A stretch of 64,000 nt of DNA from Pseudomonas sp. (GTDB taxonomy: Bacteria; Pseudomonadota; Gammaproteobacteria; Pseudomonadales; Pseudomonadaceae), in assembly GCF_030683065.1 (NCBI RefSeq), contig NZ_JAUXMX010000041.1, positions 1 through 64,000 of the forward strand. Reading direction: 5' to 3'. The notes below the pieces were generated by a model. The model was not told the DNA's origin, did no database searches, and was given only the letters and a program-made list of their open reading frames with translations. This document shows, piece after piece, positions 18,779 through 29,017 of the stretch (position 1 is its first letter; each line of letters starts with the position of its first letter). A program made the position numbers and the translations under genes.

Positions 18779-18894
18779 TCAGTCGACGATGAACAACCGC
18801 GCGCCGGTTGCCGTCGAGGAGCGATGGGTTCGATCAGGCTCCAGTCGGTCGTACCGAAGGGGATGTTTGATTCGCTCCTTGAGCTTATTGGCAC
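18779..18894 (-). pseudogene. Internally deleted DHCW-motif cupin gene remnant
   Basis: On the minus strand, directly after the RND stop, one frame reads SNIPFGTTDWSLIEP. This matches the start I know for DHCW-motif cupin proteins (NIPFGTTDWS..EP). A second frame then reads HRSSTATGARLFIVD and stops at 18779-18781, which matches the family's C-terminus. The roughly 80 residues in between are missing and the two ends are out of frame. The remnant abuts the tandem repeat at 18531-18776. Family match is from memory. Confidence 0.55.
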
Positions 18895-18897
18895 GCT

Positions 18898-21800
18898 CTA
18901 GCTGCTCAGGCTGGCCTTGGTTGGTCGCGGGGCGAGTAGGTGCTCCGGTAGATCGAGCAGGTCATCGTCGAAGGTTTCCAGCGGTGGCGGGCGCCGTTCG
19001 AAGCGTGCGCCCAGCACCAGCAGGCAGGGTGTCAATAGCAGGGTCAGCGCGGTGGCGAAGCTCAGGCCACCGGCGATCGCGCTGGACAGTTGGGTCCACC
19101 ACTGGGTCGAGGGCGCGCCCACGCCCAGGCTCGGGGTCAGCAGGTCGATGTTGACGCCAAGGACCATGGGCATCAGCCCGAGGATGGTGGTCACTGCGGT
19201 TAGCAGCACCGGGCGCAGGCGCAGGCTGCCGGTTTCCAGCGCCGCCTCGTGCGGCTCCAGGCCTTGGCGGCGCAGCTGGTTGTAGGTGTCGATGAGGATG
19301 ATGTTGTTGTTCACCACGATGCCGGCCAGGGCGATCAGGCCCATGCCGACCATGACGATGCCGAACGACTGGCCGTTGACCATCAGGCCCATCAATACCC
19401 CGGCGGTGGACAGCACGATGGCCGAGAGCACCAGCAGGGCCTGGTAGATGCTGTTGAACTGGGTCACCAGGATCAGCGCCATGAGGAAGATCGCCACGCC
19501 GAAGGCGGTGGCCAAAAAGACCGCGGCTTCGCGCTGGTCGGCATCCTCGCCGGCGAATGTCAGCTGGATATCCGCTGGCAGCTCGCCCATGGCTTCACGC
19601 AGCGCTGGCAGGCGTTCGTCCAGGCGCGCGCCATCGGCCAGATCTGCCTGCAGGGTAATGGTGCGGGTGCCATCGATCCGCCTTAGGGTGCCGACCTTGG
19701 GCGCTGGTTCCAGGCTGACAAAGTTGCTCAGTGGCACCTGGCCGCTGGGGGTATTGAGGGTCAGGCGCCCCAGTTGGTCGAGCGAACGCCAGTTGCTGGG
19801 CAAGCGCACGCGGATGTCGACTTCGTCGGTGGCGTCTTCCGGTCGGTAGGTCGCCAGCTTCAGGCCATTGGTGATCATCTGTACGGCGTTGCCGACGCTC
19901 AGTACGTCGGCGCCGAAGCGTGCGGCGGCTTCACGGTCGACCTTGATGCGCCACTCGATGCCGGGCAGGGCGCGGTCATCTTCGACGTCCAAGAAGCCGC
20001 CGATGGCGAGCATGCTGGTACGCAACTGCTCAACGTATTGATCGGCCCGGGCCGGGTCGAGGGCACTGACCTGCAGCTTGACTGGTTTACCACCGCTGGG
20101 GCCTTGCTCTTGCTCGCGGAACTCCAGAATCACCCCGGGAATATCGGCGCTACGCTCGCGCATGTCGGCCAGGATCTGCTGCGCAGGACGCCGTTCATGC
20201 CATTCGACGAACTGGAATTGCAGGGTGCCGATCACGTCGACGCCGAGCTGGCCGCCCGGTTGAGCCAGGGAACGGGCATACAGCGCCTTGACCTCGGACA
20301 TGCCGAGCAAGCGGCGCTCGACCTGCTGTAGCAGGGCATCTTTTTCCTGTACCGACAGGTCGCCACGGGCGCGCAGCCAGATCTGCGCAGTATCGGGTTC
20401 GGCGTTGGGGAAGAACTCCACGCCATGGTTGAAGCGGCCGTAGCCGGCATAGATCAGAGTGATCAGCGCGAGCATGCCGAGCAGGGTCAGGCCGGGTCGG
20501 CGCAACAGTTTTCCGAGCAGTTTGCGGTAGGCCTTGGCACTGCGGCTGGGGGTGCTCGGCAGCGGTTGCGGGCGGCCGCCAGTGACCGCGCCGAGCACCG
20601 GCAGGAACACCAGGGCCATGGCCAGGGAGGCGAGCAGACAGAGAATCACCGTGGCCGGCAGGTATTTCATGAACTGGCCGACCACCCCCGGCCAGAACAG
20701 CAGCGGCAGGAATACCACCAGGGTGGTGGCGGTTGAGGCGATCACCGGCCAGGCCATCCGCGTCGCCGCGTTGGCCCAGGCCTGGCGCGGGTTCTGGCCC
20801 TGGTGCAGGTTGCGGTCGGCCAGTTCGGAGACCACGATGGCGCCGTCCACCAGCATGCCGGTGACCAGAATCAGGCTGAACAGCACCACGATGTTGAGGG
20901 TGAAGCCAAGCATCCAGATCAGCAGGATGCCAGTCAGAAAAGCCCCGGGAATAGTCAGGCCGACCAGCAGCGCCGAGCGCATGCCCATGCTCGCCACCAC
21001 CAGGATCAGCACCAGGACGATGGCGGTCATCACGTTGTTGAGCAGGTCGCCGAGCAGGCTCTCGACTTCCTGCGACTGATCCATGATGTAGCTGACCTGC
21101 AGGCCGTCGGGGAGCAGCGGCTGGGCCTGGGCCATCAGCACTTTGACCTGTTCGATGGTGGCGATGATGTTGGCGCCGCTGCGCTTGGCCACTTCGAGAA
21201 CGATGGCCGGCTGCCCGTTGATGCGGGCGAAGCCGGTGGGGTCCTTGAAGGTGCGTTGAATGCTGGCGACATCGCCGAAGGTCACCACGCTGCCGCCGAC
21301 CACCTTGATCGGCATGGACATGACATCGTCCAGGTTCTCGATGACCCCGGGCACCTTCATGCTCATGCGCCCGGCGCCGGTGTCCAGGCTGCCGGCGGCA
21401 ACCAGGCGGTTATTGCGGCTGACCAGGGTGAACAGTTCGTTGTAATCGATGCCGTAGCTGTCGAGCACCTGAGGGTCGACGACAATTTCCAGCAGGTCTT
21501 CGCGGTCGCCGCCGATCTCTACCGAGAGCACCTCGGCGATGCCTTCGATGTTTTCTTTTAGTTGGCGGGCGATATACACCAGCTGCGCTTCGGCGATCGG
21601 CCCGGACAGGCCGATCGAGAGCACTGGGAACAGCGCCACGTTGACTTCGGTGACCGTCGGTTCGTCGGCTTCTTCCGGTAGTTTGCTGCGTGCGGTATCG
21701 ACCTTCTCGCGCACGTCGATCAGGGCTGCCTTGGCGTCGAAGCCGGCATCGAACTCCAGGGTCACCGAGGCGTTGCCTTCGTTGGCCATGGAGCGCATTT

Positions 21801-22038
21801 CCTTGACCGCCTCCAGACTGCGCAGCTCCTGTTCAAGCGGGCGCACAAGCAGGCGTTCGGCGTCCTCCGGGCTGATCCCTTCCAGGCTTACCGAGACATA
21901 GATGATCGGGATGCTGACATCCGGGTTGGCTTCCTTGGGGATGACCAGGTAGGCAGCCAGGCCACCGATGATGAGAAAAGCCAGCAGCAGCAAACTGGTG
22001 CGGCTGCGGTCCAGCGCCGCGGCGATCAGGGCGTGCAT
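18898..22038 (-). CDS. RND efflux transporter permease
   Basis: Inner-membrane RND pump subunit of 1046 residues. The first membrane segment (residues 16-33) is followed by PEVN-type porter sequence (KEANPDVSIPIIYV, GISPEDAERLLVRPLE). The central membrane block includes LILVTGMLVDGAIVVSELADRN, where a charged relay residue is expected, and a second half repeats the pattern (GIVVNNNIILIDTYNQLRRQG). The ATG at 22038 has GAGG upstream and is one base after the MFP stop; the longer ORF start overlaps the MFP gene. It forms a unit with the MFP and TetR genes. No outer-membrane channel gene is nearby, so it must borrow one. Confidence 0.93.
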   Translation of the reverse strand: MHALIAAALDRSRTSLLLLAFLIIGGLAAYLVIPKEANPDVSIPIIYVSVSLEGISPEDAERLLVRPLEQELRSLEAVKEMRSMANEGNASVTLEFDAGFDAKAALIDVREKVDTARSKLPEEADEPTVTEVNVALFPVLSIGLSGPIAEAQLVYIARQLKENIEGIAEVLSVEIGGDREDLLEIVVDPQVLDSYGIDYNELFTLVSRNNRLVAAGSLDTGAGRMSMKVPGVIENLDDVMSMPIKVVGGSVVTFGDVASIQRTFKDPTGFARINGQPAIVLEVAKRSGANIIATIEQVKVLMAQAQPLLPDGLQVSYIMDQSQEVESLLGDLLNNVMTAIVLVLILVVASMGMRSALLVGLTIPGAFLTGILLIWMLGFTLNIVVLFSLILVTGMLVDGAIVVSELADRNLHQGQNPRQAWANAATRMAWPVIASTATTLVVFLPLLFWPGVVGQFMKYLPATVILCLLASLAMALVFLPVLGAVTGGRPQPLPSTPSRSAKAYRKLLGKLLRRPGLTLLGMLALITLIYAGYGRFNHGVEFFPNAEPDTAQIWLRARGDLSVQEKDALLQQVERRLLGMSEVKALYARSLAQPGGQLGVDVIGTLQFQFVEWHERRPAQQILADMRERSADIPGVILEFREQEQGPSGGKPVKLQVSALDPARADQYVEQLRTSMLAIGGFLDVEDDRALPGIEWRIKVDREAAARFGADVLSVGNAVQMITNGLKLATYRPEDATDEVDIRVRLPSNWRSLDQLGRLTLNTPSGQVPLSNFVSLEPAPKVGTLRRIDGTRTITLQADLADGARLDERLPALREAMGELPADIQLTFAGEDADQREAAVFLATAFGVAIFLMALILVTQFNSIYQALLVLSAIVLSTAGVLMGLMVNGQSFGIVMVGMGLIALAGIVVNNNIILIDTYNQLRRQGLEPHEAALETGSLRLRPVLLTAVTTILGLMPMVLGVNIDLLTPSLGVGAPSTQWWTQLSSAIAGGLSFATALTLLLTPCLLVLGARFERRPPPLETFDDDLLDLPEHLLAPRPTKASLSS

Positions 22039-22039
22039 T

Positions 22040-23122
22040 TCAGCTGCCCTCGTTGGCGAGTTGGCTGAGTACCTGCTGGCCAGGTTCGACAAAACCCTGG
22101 CCGAGGGTGATCAGCGCGACCCGCTGCGGCAGGCCACTGACCCAGGCGCCCTGATTGTCGACGCTGATCAGCGTCACCGCGGTGAACTCGACCTTTTGCT
22201 GCTGATTGACCCATTTCACCCCGTGGCGCCCGGCTGCATCGAGGCTGAGCAGCGCTGGCGAGAGGCGATGGGCCATGGCTTCACCGGTCTGGATGTGCAG
22301 GGTGGCGCTGGCACCGGCCAGGCGCAGCCGCTCGGGGTTGTCGATCCGTACCTCGATACGGAAGCTGCGCGAGTCGGGGTCGGCGGCAGCGGCGATAAAG
22401 TGCAGTTCGCCATTCAGCTCACGGCCGTCGAGCAACTGCACGCGAACCGGCTGGCCAAGGGTCAGGTTGATCACGTCTTGCTGGGCGATCTGCGCGCTGA
22501 CCTTGAGCTGGCGGATGTCGACCAGGGTCAGCAGGCTTTGCCCGGGCTGGACGAAGTCGCCCAGCTCGACCTGGCGCGCATCGTAGACCCCGGCAAAGGG
22601 CGCCTCGATGCGGGTGTTGCGCAGTTGCAAGCGGGCGGTTGCCAGTTCGGCACGGGCCTTGGCCAGCTCGCTGTCCAGGCGCAGCAGTTCGTTGGCGGAA
22701 AACAGATTGCGTTCGCGCAGGCGTTTGGCCGAACTGACGTCGGTCTCGCGCTGGCGCACCTCGGCTTCGCTGCGCGCCACCTGGGCGGTGCGGTCGTCCG
22801 GCGACAGGCTGAGGAGCAACTCGCCCTGTTCGACCGGTTGGCCCTTGTCCCGGTCCAGACGCTGCACGCTGGCGCTGATCTGCGCGCGCAACTCGACCCG
22901 GCGCCAGGCTTCGACCTGGCCCTGGACCACATGCTGGCGCTGCATCGGTTGCGCCTCTAGCCACTGAATCTCGACTTTCGCCAGACCTTGCTCGGTGGCC
23001 GGTTGATCGGCGCTGGCGACTTTCTGCGCCTTGAACAGCGAACCGCTGAGCAACCACAGCACCAGCAAGACGCTGATGGCGACGGCAATCAACCACGGAC
23101 GTTTGGACACTTGACTGAACAT
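22040..23122 (-). CDS. RND efflux periplasmic adaptor (MFP)
   Basis: Protein of 360 residues with an N-terminal signal/anchor (residues 9-27). It has biotinyl-lipoyl-like and coiled-coil segments (RDKGQPVEQGELLLSLSPDD, then alanine/arginine-rich helices at about 100-165), and a beta-barrel part (IEAPFAGVYDARQVELGDFV). It links the inner-membrane RND pump to an outer-membrane channel. The ATG at 23122 (MFSQVSKRP) is chosen because the 61 residues upstream are arginine-rich and non-homologous in look. Five bases separate it from the TetR stop and one base from the pump start. Confidence 0.93.
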   Translation of the reverse strand: MFSQVSKRPWLIAVAISVLLVLWLLSGSLFKAQKVASADQPATEQGLAKVEIQWLEAQPMQRQHVVQGQVEAWRRVELRAQISASVQRLDRDKGQPVEQGELLLSLSPDDRTAQVARSEAEVRQRETDVSSAKRLRERNLFSANELLRLDSELAKARAELATARLQLRNTRIEAPFAGVYDARQVELGDFVQPGQSLLTLVDIRQLKVSAQIAQQDVINLTLGQPVRVQLLDGRELNGELHFIAAAADPDSRSFRIEVRIDNPERLRLAGASATLHIQTGEAMAHRLSPALLSLDAAGRHGVKWVNQQQKVEFTAVTLISVDNQGAWVSGLPQRVALITLGQGFVEPGQQVLSQLANEGS

Positions 23123-23127
23123 GACGG

Positions 23128-23784
23128 TTACTCGTGGTTGGCGGATGGTGAGCCAAGGCTGCCGGCCTGGCCATGCAGGCCGGCAATGATGAAATCGCTG
23201 ACGCGGTCGAAGTAGTCGTTCAGGGCAATGGGGTCGGCCCAGTGCTCGAAGCCACCGGAAGCGATGCGCGCCATCACCCCGTTGATGCAGGCCTCCACGC
23301 CCCACAGCAGGTATTGGCAGTCGTTGGGGGACAGTGCGCGGTCATCGAAGGTGTCCCGCAGCAACTGGCCGAAGAAGTTGACGTAGTCGCGCTCCAGCTG
23401 CTGGAACTGCTCGCGGTAGGGCGCCTCCAGGCGCTCCTGAAAGGCCGGGCGGTCGCAGTGTTGGCACAGCTGCGCGAGGATCGGGTCGGCGAGCATCAAC
23501 GTGAAGTGGTGACGGATCACCTGGCGCATCACCTGTTGCGGCGCCTGGGCAGCATGCAGGGCGAGTAGCTCATCGAGGTTTGCCCGGCTCATGTCCAAGG
23601 CCAGGCGGGCAAACAGCGCTTCCTTGCTGGGAAAGTGCTTGTACACCGTGCCCTTGCCGATGCCTGCCTGGGTCGCCACTTCGGCAATGGTCACCCGATC
23701 CCAGGGCTGCTGGCGAAACAGCAGGCGCGCGGCGTCGAGAAGGGCGCTTTCGCGCTGCAGGAAGAGCTGGTCTTGAAGGCGCAT
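23128..23784 (-). CDS. TetR family transcriptional regulator
   Basis: Protein of 218 residues. The N-terminal helix-turn-helix (ALLDAARLLFRQQPWDRVTI, then GIGKGTVYKHFPSKEALF) at about residues 14-60 is typical TetR. The C-terminal domain is all-helical and should bind an effector. As first gene of the TetR-MFP-RND unit it is the likely local repressor, but no clear operator palindrome was identified in the upstream gap. Confidence 0.93.
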   Translation of the reverse strand: MRLQDQLFLQRESALLDAARLLFRQQPWDRVTIAEVATQAGIGKGTVYKHFPSKEALFARLALDMSRANLDELLALHAAQAPQQVMRQVIRHHFTLMLADPILAQLCQHCDRPAFQERLEAPYREQFQQLERDYVNFFGQLLRDTFDDRALSPNDCQYLLWGVEACINGVMARIASGGFEHWADPIALNDYFDRVSDFIIAGLHGQAGSLGSPSANHE

Positions 23785-23900
23785 GGGCTGTTGGCTATCT
23801 GGCTGTGACTGATGGTCATGCTATGACTAGTGGTCACGCTGAGCAAGCGAGTAGTTGTAACGGCGCTTGGCGCGGGTTGGATCATCTGTGACGACGTGCG

Positions 23901-24000
23901 AGGTGGATGACGCGCCATCCATCCACCAATCGCGGTGGCGGATGAAAAAGGCGTCACCTACCCCGATGCCGCAGACCTTGCGTATGAACATAGGATCTAC
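23901..24000. repeat. Dispersed palindromic repeat (copy 2)
   Basis: AGGTGGATGACGC, then CATCCATCCACC, then GATGAAAAAGGCG, with the tail GAACATAGGATCTAC at 23986-24000 that also ends the element at 5221-5303. The remainder of the 23785-24234 gap contains no recognisable gene or site. Confidence 0.6.
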
Positions 24001-24234
24001 GGACTGCGTCATCGCGCTGTAGCGCAAAAATTATGTAGGAAATCTCCATCGTCCAGCGCGCCGCGCTGTCCGCAGCAAACTGGATGCGCGCGAGGCCTGC
24101 TGCTTTATGAGCGGCTGGGCGGCGTTACGCCGTTTGCTGTACCGCGAAGAATTCGCGGCCATGGGCCGCTGGAACGCGTTGTACCAGTCGCGGTTACTGG
24201 GGTGCGCGCCTGACTGGCGCAGAGCATTGGCCGT

Positions 24235-25152
24235 TCAGCGCGCCACGCTGACCCCTTCCAGGTTGGCAAAGGAGGTGTCTTTGGCGGTGAGCAAAAAATC
24301 ACGCATAAACGGCGAGTCGAGCATGTCGGTGCGAATGCCCGCGTACAGGGTGGCGAACAGGCCCTTGTCGCCCAGGCGTTTGGCCGTGACGTAGCCGCGC
24401 GAGCTGTACTCGTGCAGCGCCCAGTTGGGGAGGCCGCAGACGCCGCGGCCGCTGGCGACCAGTTGCATCATCATTACCGTCAGCTCGGAGGTGCGTACCT
24501 GGGCGGGCTCGACATCCGCCGGTTCGAGGAAGCGGGTGAAGATGTCCAGCCGGTCGCGTTCTACCGGGTAGGTGATCAGGGTTTCCGTGGCCAGGTCTTC
24601 GGGCTGGATAAACGGTTTGCTGGCCAGCGGATGCTGGTTGGCCACCGCGAGCATGGCCTCGTAGGTGAACAGCGGTACATAGGTGATCCCGGCCAGCTCT
24701 AGCGGGTCGCTGGTCACCACCAGATCCAGATCGCCACGGGCCAGCGCCGGCAGCGGGGCGAAGGAGAAGCCTGAGGCCAGATCCAGCTCCACCTCCGGCC
24801 AGGCGTCGCGGAACTGGTCGATGGTCGGCATTAGCCACTGGAAGCAGCTGTGGCACTCGATCGCCATATGCAGGCGCCCGGCGGTGCCGCCGGCCAGCCG
24901 GGCCAGGTCGCGCTCGGCACTGCGCAGCAGCGGCAACACTGCATCGGTCAGTTGCAGCAAGCGCAGGCCGGCGCTGGTGAAGCGCACCGGCTTGGTCTTG
25001 CGCACGAACAGCTGCATGCCGAGACGTTCTTCCAGCTCCTTGAACTGGTGTGACAGCGCCGATTGGGTCAGGTGCAGGCGTTCGGCGGCGTCGACCAGGC
25101 TTTCGCTTTCGCGCAGTGCGTGGAGGGTTTTCAGGTGGCGCAATTCAAGCAT
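24235..25152 (-). CDS. metR: LysR-type regulator MetR
   Basis: Protein of 305 residues. The N-terminal winged helix (MLELRHLKTLHALRESESLV, LTQSALSHQFKELEERLG) and the effector domain fit MetR, the homocysteine-responsive activator of methionine genes. It is divergent from metE, the classical MetR target, which supports the name. The ATG at 25152 is chosen by the family start MLELRHL; an in-frame start seven codons upstream is less likely. No convincing TGAA-N5-TTCA site was found in the metR-metE gap. Confidence 0.92.
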   Translation of the reverse strand: MLELRHLKTLHALRESESLVDAAERLHLTQSALSHQFKELEERLGMQLFVRKTKPVRFTSAGLRLLQLTDAVLPLLRSAERDLARLAGGTAGRLHMAIECHSCFQWLMPTIDQFRDAWPEVELDLASGFSFAPLPALARGDLDLVVTSDPLELAGITYVPLFTYEAMLAVANQHPLASKPFIQPEDLATETLITYPVERDRLDIFTRFLEPADVEPAQVRTSELTVMMMQLVASGRGVCGLPNWALHEYSSRGYVTAKRLGDKGLFATLYAGIRTDMLDSPFMRDFLLTAKDTSFANLEGVSVAR

Positions 25153-25256
25153 GGGAGTTCCAGGGGGGTTCACAACGTTACTGTGTGGAGAAGCGAGCTC
25201 TTACCAAAAAAAGATAAATCGTTGATTTGTATAGGAACTTAATCAGAATAAATCCT

Positions 25257-25321
25257 TGTAGGAGCCAGCTTGCTGGCGATCCCGGCAGATCAAAGGCATC
25301 GCCAGCAAGCTGGCTCCTGCA
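25257..25321. repeat. REP-type palindrome between metR and metE
   Basis: TGTAGGAGCCAGCTTGCTGG and its complement (ending CAGCAAGCTGGCTCCTGCA) around a short centre; same family as 81-155, 60332-60396 and 62951-63014. Nothing else stands out in the 25153-25448 gap. Confidence 0.9.
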
Positions 25322-25448
25322 AATATGTTGCTTAGCAGAACATGAGTAAAACTATAGATCAAGACGAATAGATTGAGTTTGTCTCACGATGGCCGTTTGC
25401 CGAGAATACGTTCCATCTTGTTTTTGTTTATTTATGGAGCGTTTTGAC

Positions 25449-27767
25449 ATGGCCCTGTCCCATTCCCTGGGTTTCCCGCGTATCGGCGCCGACCGCGAAC
25501 TGAAGAAGGCCCTGGAGGCTCACTGGAAAGGTGAGCTGGATGAAGCTGGTTTGCAGGCGGTTGGCCGCCAGTTGCGCGCTGCCCATTGGCAGTTGCAGAA
25601 AGACGCCGGTATTGACCTGCTGCCGGTCGGCGATTTCGCCTGGTACGACCAGGTACTCACCCACTCATTGACCTTCGGCGTGATCCCCGAACGTTTCCGT
25701 CGGCACAACGACAAGCCGAGCCTGGAAACCCTGTTCGGCATGGCGCGGGGTGCCGTTGCAAGCAAGAGCGGCGACGGTTGCTGTGGCGGGGCCCATGCCC
25801 AAGAGCTAACCAAGTGGTTCGACACCAACTACCACTACCTGGTCCCCGAGTTCAGTGCCGATCAGCAGTTCCAGCTCAGCTGGGAACAGCTGTTCGAGGA
25901 AGTCGACGAAGCCCATGCGTTGGGGCACACCGTCAAGCCGGTGCTGATCGGCCCGCTGAGCTATCTATGGCTGGGCAAGGCCAAGGGCGCTGCCACTGGG
26001 ACAGCAGGCTTTGACAAGCTCGACCTGCTCGAACGGCTGCTGCCGGTCTACGGTGAGATTCTCCAGCGTCTGGCTGCCCAAGGCGTGGAGTGGGTGCAGA
26101 TTGATGAGCCGATCCTCGCGCTCGACCTGCCGCAAGACTGGAAGAACGCCTTCGAGCGTGCGTACAACATTCTTCAGCGCGAGCCGGGTAAGAAGCTGAT
26201 CGCCACCTATTTCGCTGGTCTGGAAGATAACCTCGGCCTGGCCGCTAGTCTGCCGGTGGATGGCCTGCATATTGATTTGGTGCGCGCCCCCGAACAATTC
26301 CCGAGCATTCTCGACCGCTTGCCGGCCTACAAGGTGCTGTCGCTGGGTGTGGTCAACGGCCGTAATGTCTGGCGCACCGATCTGCAGCAGGCTCTGAATA
26401 TTTTGCAGCAGGCCCAGCAACGTTTGGGTGAGCGCCTGTGGGTGGCGCCGAGCTGCTCGCTGCTGCACAGCCCGGTCGACCTGAACCGTGAGGACAAGCT
26501 GGATGGCGAGCTGAAAAGCTGGTTGGCTTTTGCCGTGCAGAAGTGCGAGGAAGTCGCACTGCTGACCACCGCCCTGAATGACCCGCAGAACGCCAAGGTA
26601 CAAGCCGCGTTGGCGCAGAGCCAGGCGGTGCAGGTCCGCCGTGCGCAGTCGCCACGTATCCACAAACCGGCGGTGCAGGCCCGTCTGGCCGCCATTAGCG
26701 CCGCCGACAGCCAGCGTCAGTCGCCGTTTGTGCAGCGCATCGAGCAGCAGCGCGCACGTCTGCAGCTACCGGCATTGCCGACCACCACCATCGGCTCGTT
26801 CCCGCAGACTGCGGCCATCCGCTTGGCACGCCAGGCGTTCAAGGCCGGCAAGCTGTCGCCTGGCGACTACACCGAGGCCATGTACAGTGAGATTCGCCAT
26901 GCTGTCGAGGTGCAGGAAAACCTTGGTCTGGATGTGTTGGTGCATGGCGAGGCCGAGCGTAACGACATGGTCGAGTATTTCGCTGAACAGCTCGATGGTT
27001 ATGCCTTTACCCGTTTCGGCTGGGTGCAGAGCTACGGCTCGCGCTGCGTCAAACCGGCGGTGATCTTTGGTGATCTGAGCCGGCCCAAGGCCATGACCGT
27101 GGAGTGGATCAGCTACGCCCAGACCCTGACCCAGAAGGTCATGAAGGGCATGCTGACCGGCCCGGTGACCATGCTGATGTGGTCCTTCCCGCGTGACGAT
27201 ATTTCTCGCGAGCAGCAGGCGCGGCAACTGGCCCTGGCGATTCGTGATGAGGTGGTGGACCTGGAGGCGGCCGGAATCAAGATCATCCAGATCGACGAAG
27301 CCGCCTTCCGTGAAGGCTTGCCGTTGCGTCAGGCACACTGGCAGGGTTACCTGAACTGGGCTACTGAATCGTTCCGCCTGTGTGCCTCGGGCGTGCGTGA
27401 CGAAACGCAGATCCACACTCACATGTGCTACAGCGAGTTCAACGATGTGATCGAGTCGATCGCCGCCATGGATGCCGACGTGATCACCATCGAAACCTCG
27501 CGTTCGGATATGCAGTTACTGGAGGCCTTTGAGCGCTTCGACTACCCCAACGATATCGGCCCAGGGGTCTACGACATCCACTCGCCGCGGGTGCCGGACA
27601 CCAGTGAGATGGTCAAGCTGCTGCGCAAGGCGGCGCAGCGCATTCCCGCCGAACGCTTGTGGGTCAACCCGGACTGCGGCCTGAAAACCCGCGCCTGGCC
27701 GGAAACCGAAGCGGCGTTGGTCAACATGGTGGCGGCGGCGCGGCAGTTGCGCAGCGAGTTGGCCTGA
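25449..27767 (+). CDS. metE: Cobalamin-independent methionine synthase MetE
   Basis: Protein of 772 residues that transfers a methyl group from methyltetrahydropteroyl-triglutamate to homocysteine. It has the two-barrel length of MetE. The zinc and substrate regions are visible: [44 protein letters not shown] and NPDCGLKTR, which carry the expected His and Cys ligands. The ATG at 25449 is chosen because GGAG at 25436-25439 is correctly spaced and homologues begin at this glycine/proline-rich segment (LGFPRIG). It is divergent from metR. No cobalamin riboswitch is visible upstream. Confidence 0.97.
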   Translation: MALSHSLGFPRIGADRELKKALEAHWKGELDEAGLQAVGRQLRAAHWQLQKDAGIDLLPVGDFAWYDQVLTHSLTFGVIPERFRRHNDKPSLETLFGMARGAVASKSGDGCCGGAHAQELTKWFDTNYHYLVPEFSADQQFQLSWEQLFEEVDEAHALGHTVKPVLIGPLSYLWLGKAKGAATGTAGFDKLDLLERLLPVYGEILQRLAAQGVEWVQIDEPILALDLPQDWKNAFERAYNILQREPGKKLIATYFAGLEDNLGLAASLPVDGLHIDLVRAPEQFPSILDRLPAYKVLSLGVVNGRNVWRTDLQQALNILQQAQQRLGERLWVAPSCSLLHSPVDLNREDKLDGELKSWLAFAVQKCEEVALLTTALNDPQNAKVQAALAQSQAVQVRRAQSPRIHKPAVQARLAAISAADSQRQSPFVQRIEQQRARLQLPALPTTTIGSFPQTAAIRLARQAFKAGKLSPGDYTEAMYSEIRHAVEVQENLGLDVLVHGEAERNDMVEYFAEQLDGYAFTRFGWVQSYGSRCVKPAVIFGDLSRPKAMTVEWISYAQTLTQKVMKGMLTGPVTMLMWSFPRDDISREQQARQLALAIRDEVVDLEAAGIKIIQIDEAAFREGLPLRQAHWQGYLNWATESFRLCASGVRDETQIHTHMCYSEFNDVIESIAAMDADVITIETSRSDMQLLEAFERFDYPNDIGPGVYDIHSPRVPDTSEMVKLLRKAAQRIPAERLWVNPDCGLKTRAWPETEAALVNMVAAARQLRSELA

Positions 27768-27977
27768 CAGCCGCACCGTTGGGCTGGCAGCAGGTTTCTC
27801 AAGCTGCCCTCTAGATTTGCGTGGGCGCGCCGGTTCGGCCGCTCCGCGTCCTTGTCGCCGCACCCGACGTCCGGTCATTCGGCAATATTCATCAAATTGT
27901 CATGGTTGTGTGGCGGCGCGCTCGCCTGAATGTCAGCAAACTCGCTTCTCAATGAGGTTGTGCATTTTGGTGTTTCT

Positions 27978-28967
27978 ATGCGGGTGTTAATTCTTCTTGC
28001 CGCGCTCCTTTGCGGCGGGCCTGTTTTGGCCAGCGAGCGCTGCGATGTGCAGGCACCGACCTTCAAGGTCGAGTTGGGCGATGTACAACTGGCTTACCAA
28101 AGCATCGGCCGCGCCAGTGATCCGGTGTTGCTGATGATCATGGGCCTCGGTGGCCAACTGATTCACTGGCCGGATGAGGTGCTCGCGCGCCTGTGCGAGC
28201 AGGGCTTCCGGGTGATCCGTTTCGACAACCGCGATACGGGTCTGAGCAGTTGGGTCGGCGTGGCGCCGCCAGCCAATCTTGTCTACGAGGCGCTGCGTTA
28301 CCGAATCGGCTTATCGGTATCCGCGCCTTACCGGCTGCGCGACATGGCCGGCGATGCCCTGAACCTGATGGATGCCCTCGGCGTGCGCCAGTTTCATGTG
28401 CTCGGCGCGAGCATGGGCGGGATGATTGCCCAGCATATGGCCGACCTGGTGCCGACCCGGGTGCAGAGCCTGACCCTGGTCATGACCAGCTCCAGCGCTC
28501 AAGGGTTGCCGGCGCCCAGTCCGGCATTGTTGACCCTGTTGGCCGAGCGCGCGGCACCCAGTCGCGAAGTGGCGCTCGAACAGCAGGCCAATCTGCTCGC
28601 TGCATTGGGCAGCCCGTTGGTCAGTGATGATCGCCAATTGCTGCTGCAACTGGCCGAGACAGCCTACGACCGCGCGTTCAATCCTGAGGGCGTGCAGCGC
28701 CAGTTGCTGGCGATTCTCGCCGAACCGAGCCGGGTCGAACTGCTCAACCGTCTGCGGGTGCCAACGCTGGTGGTGCACGGCACCGCCGATCCGCTGCTGC
28801 CAGCCATGCACGGCGTGCATGTTGCTGCGCACATCCAAGGCAGCGCGTTGAAGCTGATTCCCGGCCTGGCGCATCGTTTCCAAGAGGCATTCAAGGAGCC
28901 GCTGCTGGCGGCGGTGCTGCCGCATCTCAAGGCGCATCGTCAGGACGGGCACTGGGCTAGGCTTTAG
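27978..28967 (+). CDS. Exported alpha/beta hydrolase
   Basis: Protein of 329 residues with a signal peptide (residues 1-18, cleavage after VLA). The alpha/beta hydrolase fold is clear: oxyanion region MGLGGQ, nucleophile elbow GASMGG with Ser145, Asp in HGTADPLLP and a final His in LAHRF. It belongs with the esterase-like hydrolases, but the substrate cannot be told. The ATG at 27978 gives a proper signal peptide; an in-frame start 16 codons upstream would not. It converges with glpD with a gap of about 50 bases. Confidence 0.85.
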   Translation: MRVLILLAALLCGGPVLASERCDVQAPTFKVELGDVQLAYQSIGRASDPVLLMIMGLGGQLIHWPDEVLARLCEQGFRVIRFDNRDTGLSSWVGVAPPANLVYEALRYRIGLSVSAPYRLRDMAGDALNLMDALGVRQFHVLGASMGGMIAQHMADLVPTRVQSLTLVMTSSSAQGLPAPSPALLTLLAERAAPSREVALEQQANLLAALGSPLVSDDRQLLLQLAETAYDRAFNPEGVQRQLLAILAEPSRVELLNRLRVPTLVVHGTADPLLPAMHGVHVAAHIQGSALKLIPGLAHRFQEAFKEPLLAAVLPHLKAHRQDGHWARL

Positions 28968-29017
28968 CACTCTGCGGGAAACAAGTTCCACGTCTTGGGT
29001 GATCGGGATCGAGGCTC

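Noticed and set aside
23827..24213. Short ORFs in the gap between TetR gene and metR
   Set aside because: They run through the dispersed repeat at 23901-24000 and lack homologous-looking sequence.
25153..25448. Cobalamin riboswitch before metE
   Set aside because: The gap holds a REP palindrome, and I see no B12-box-like core.
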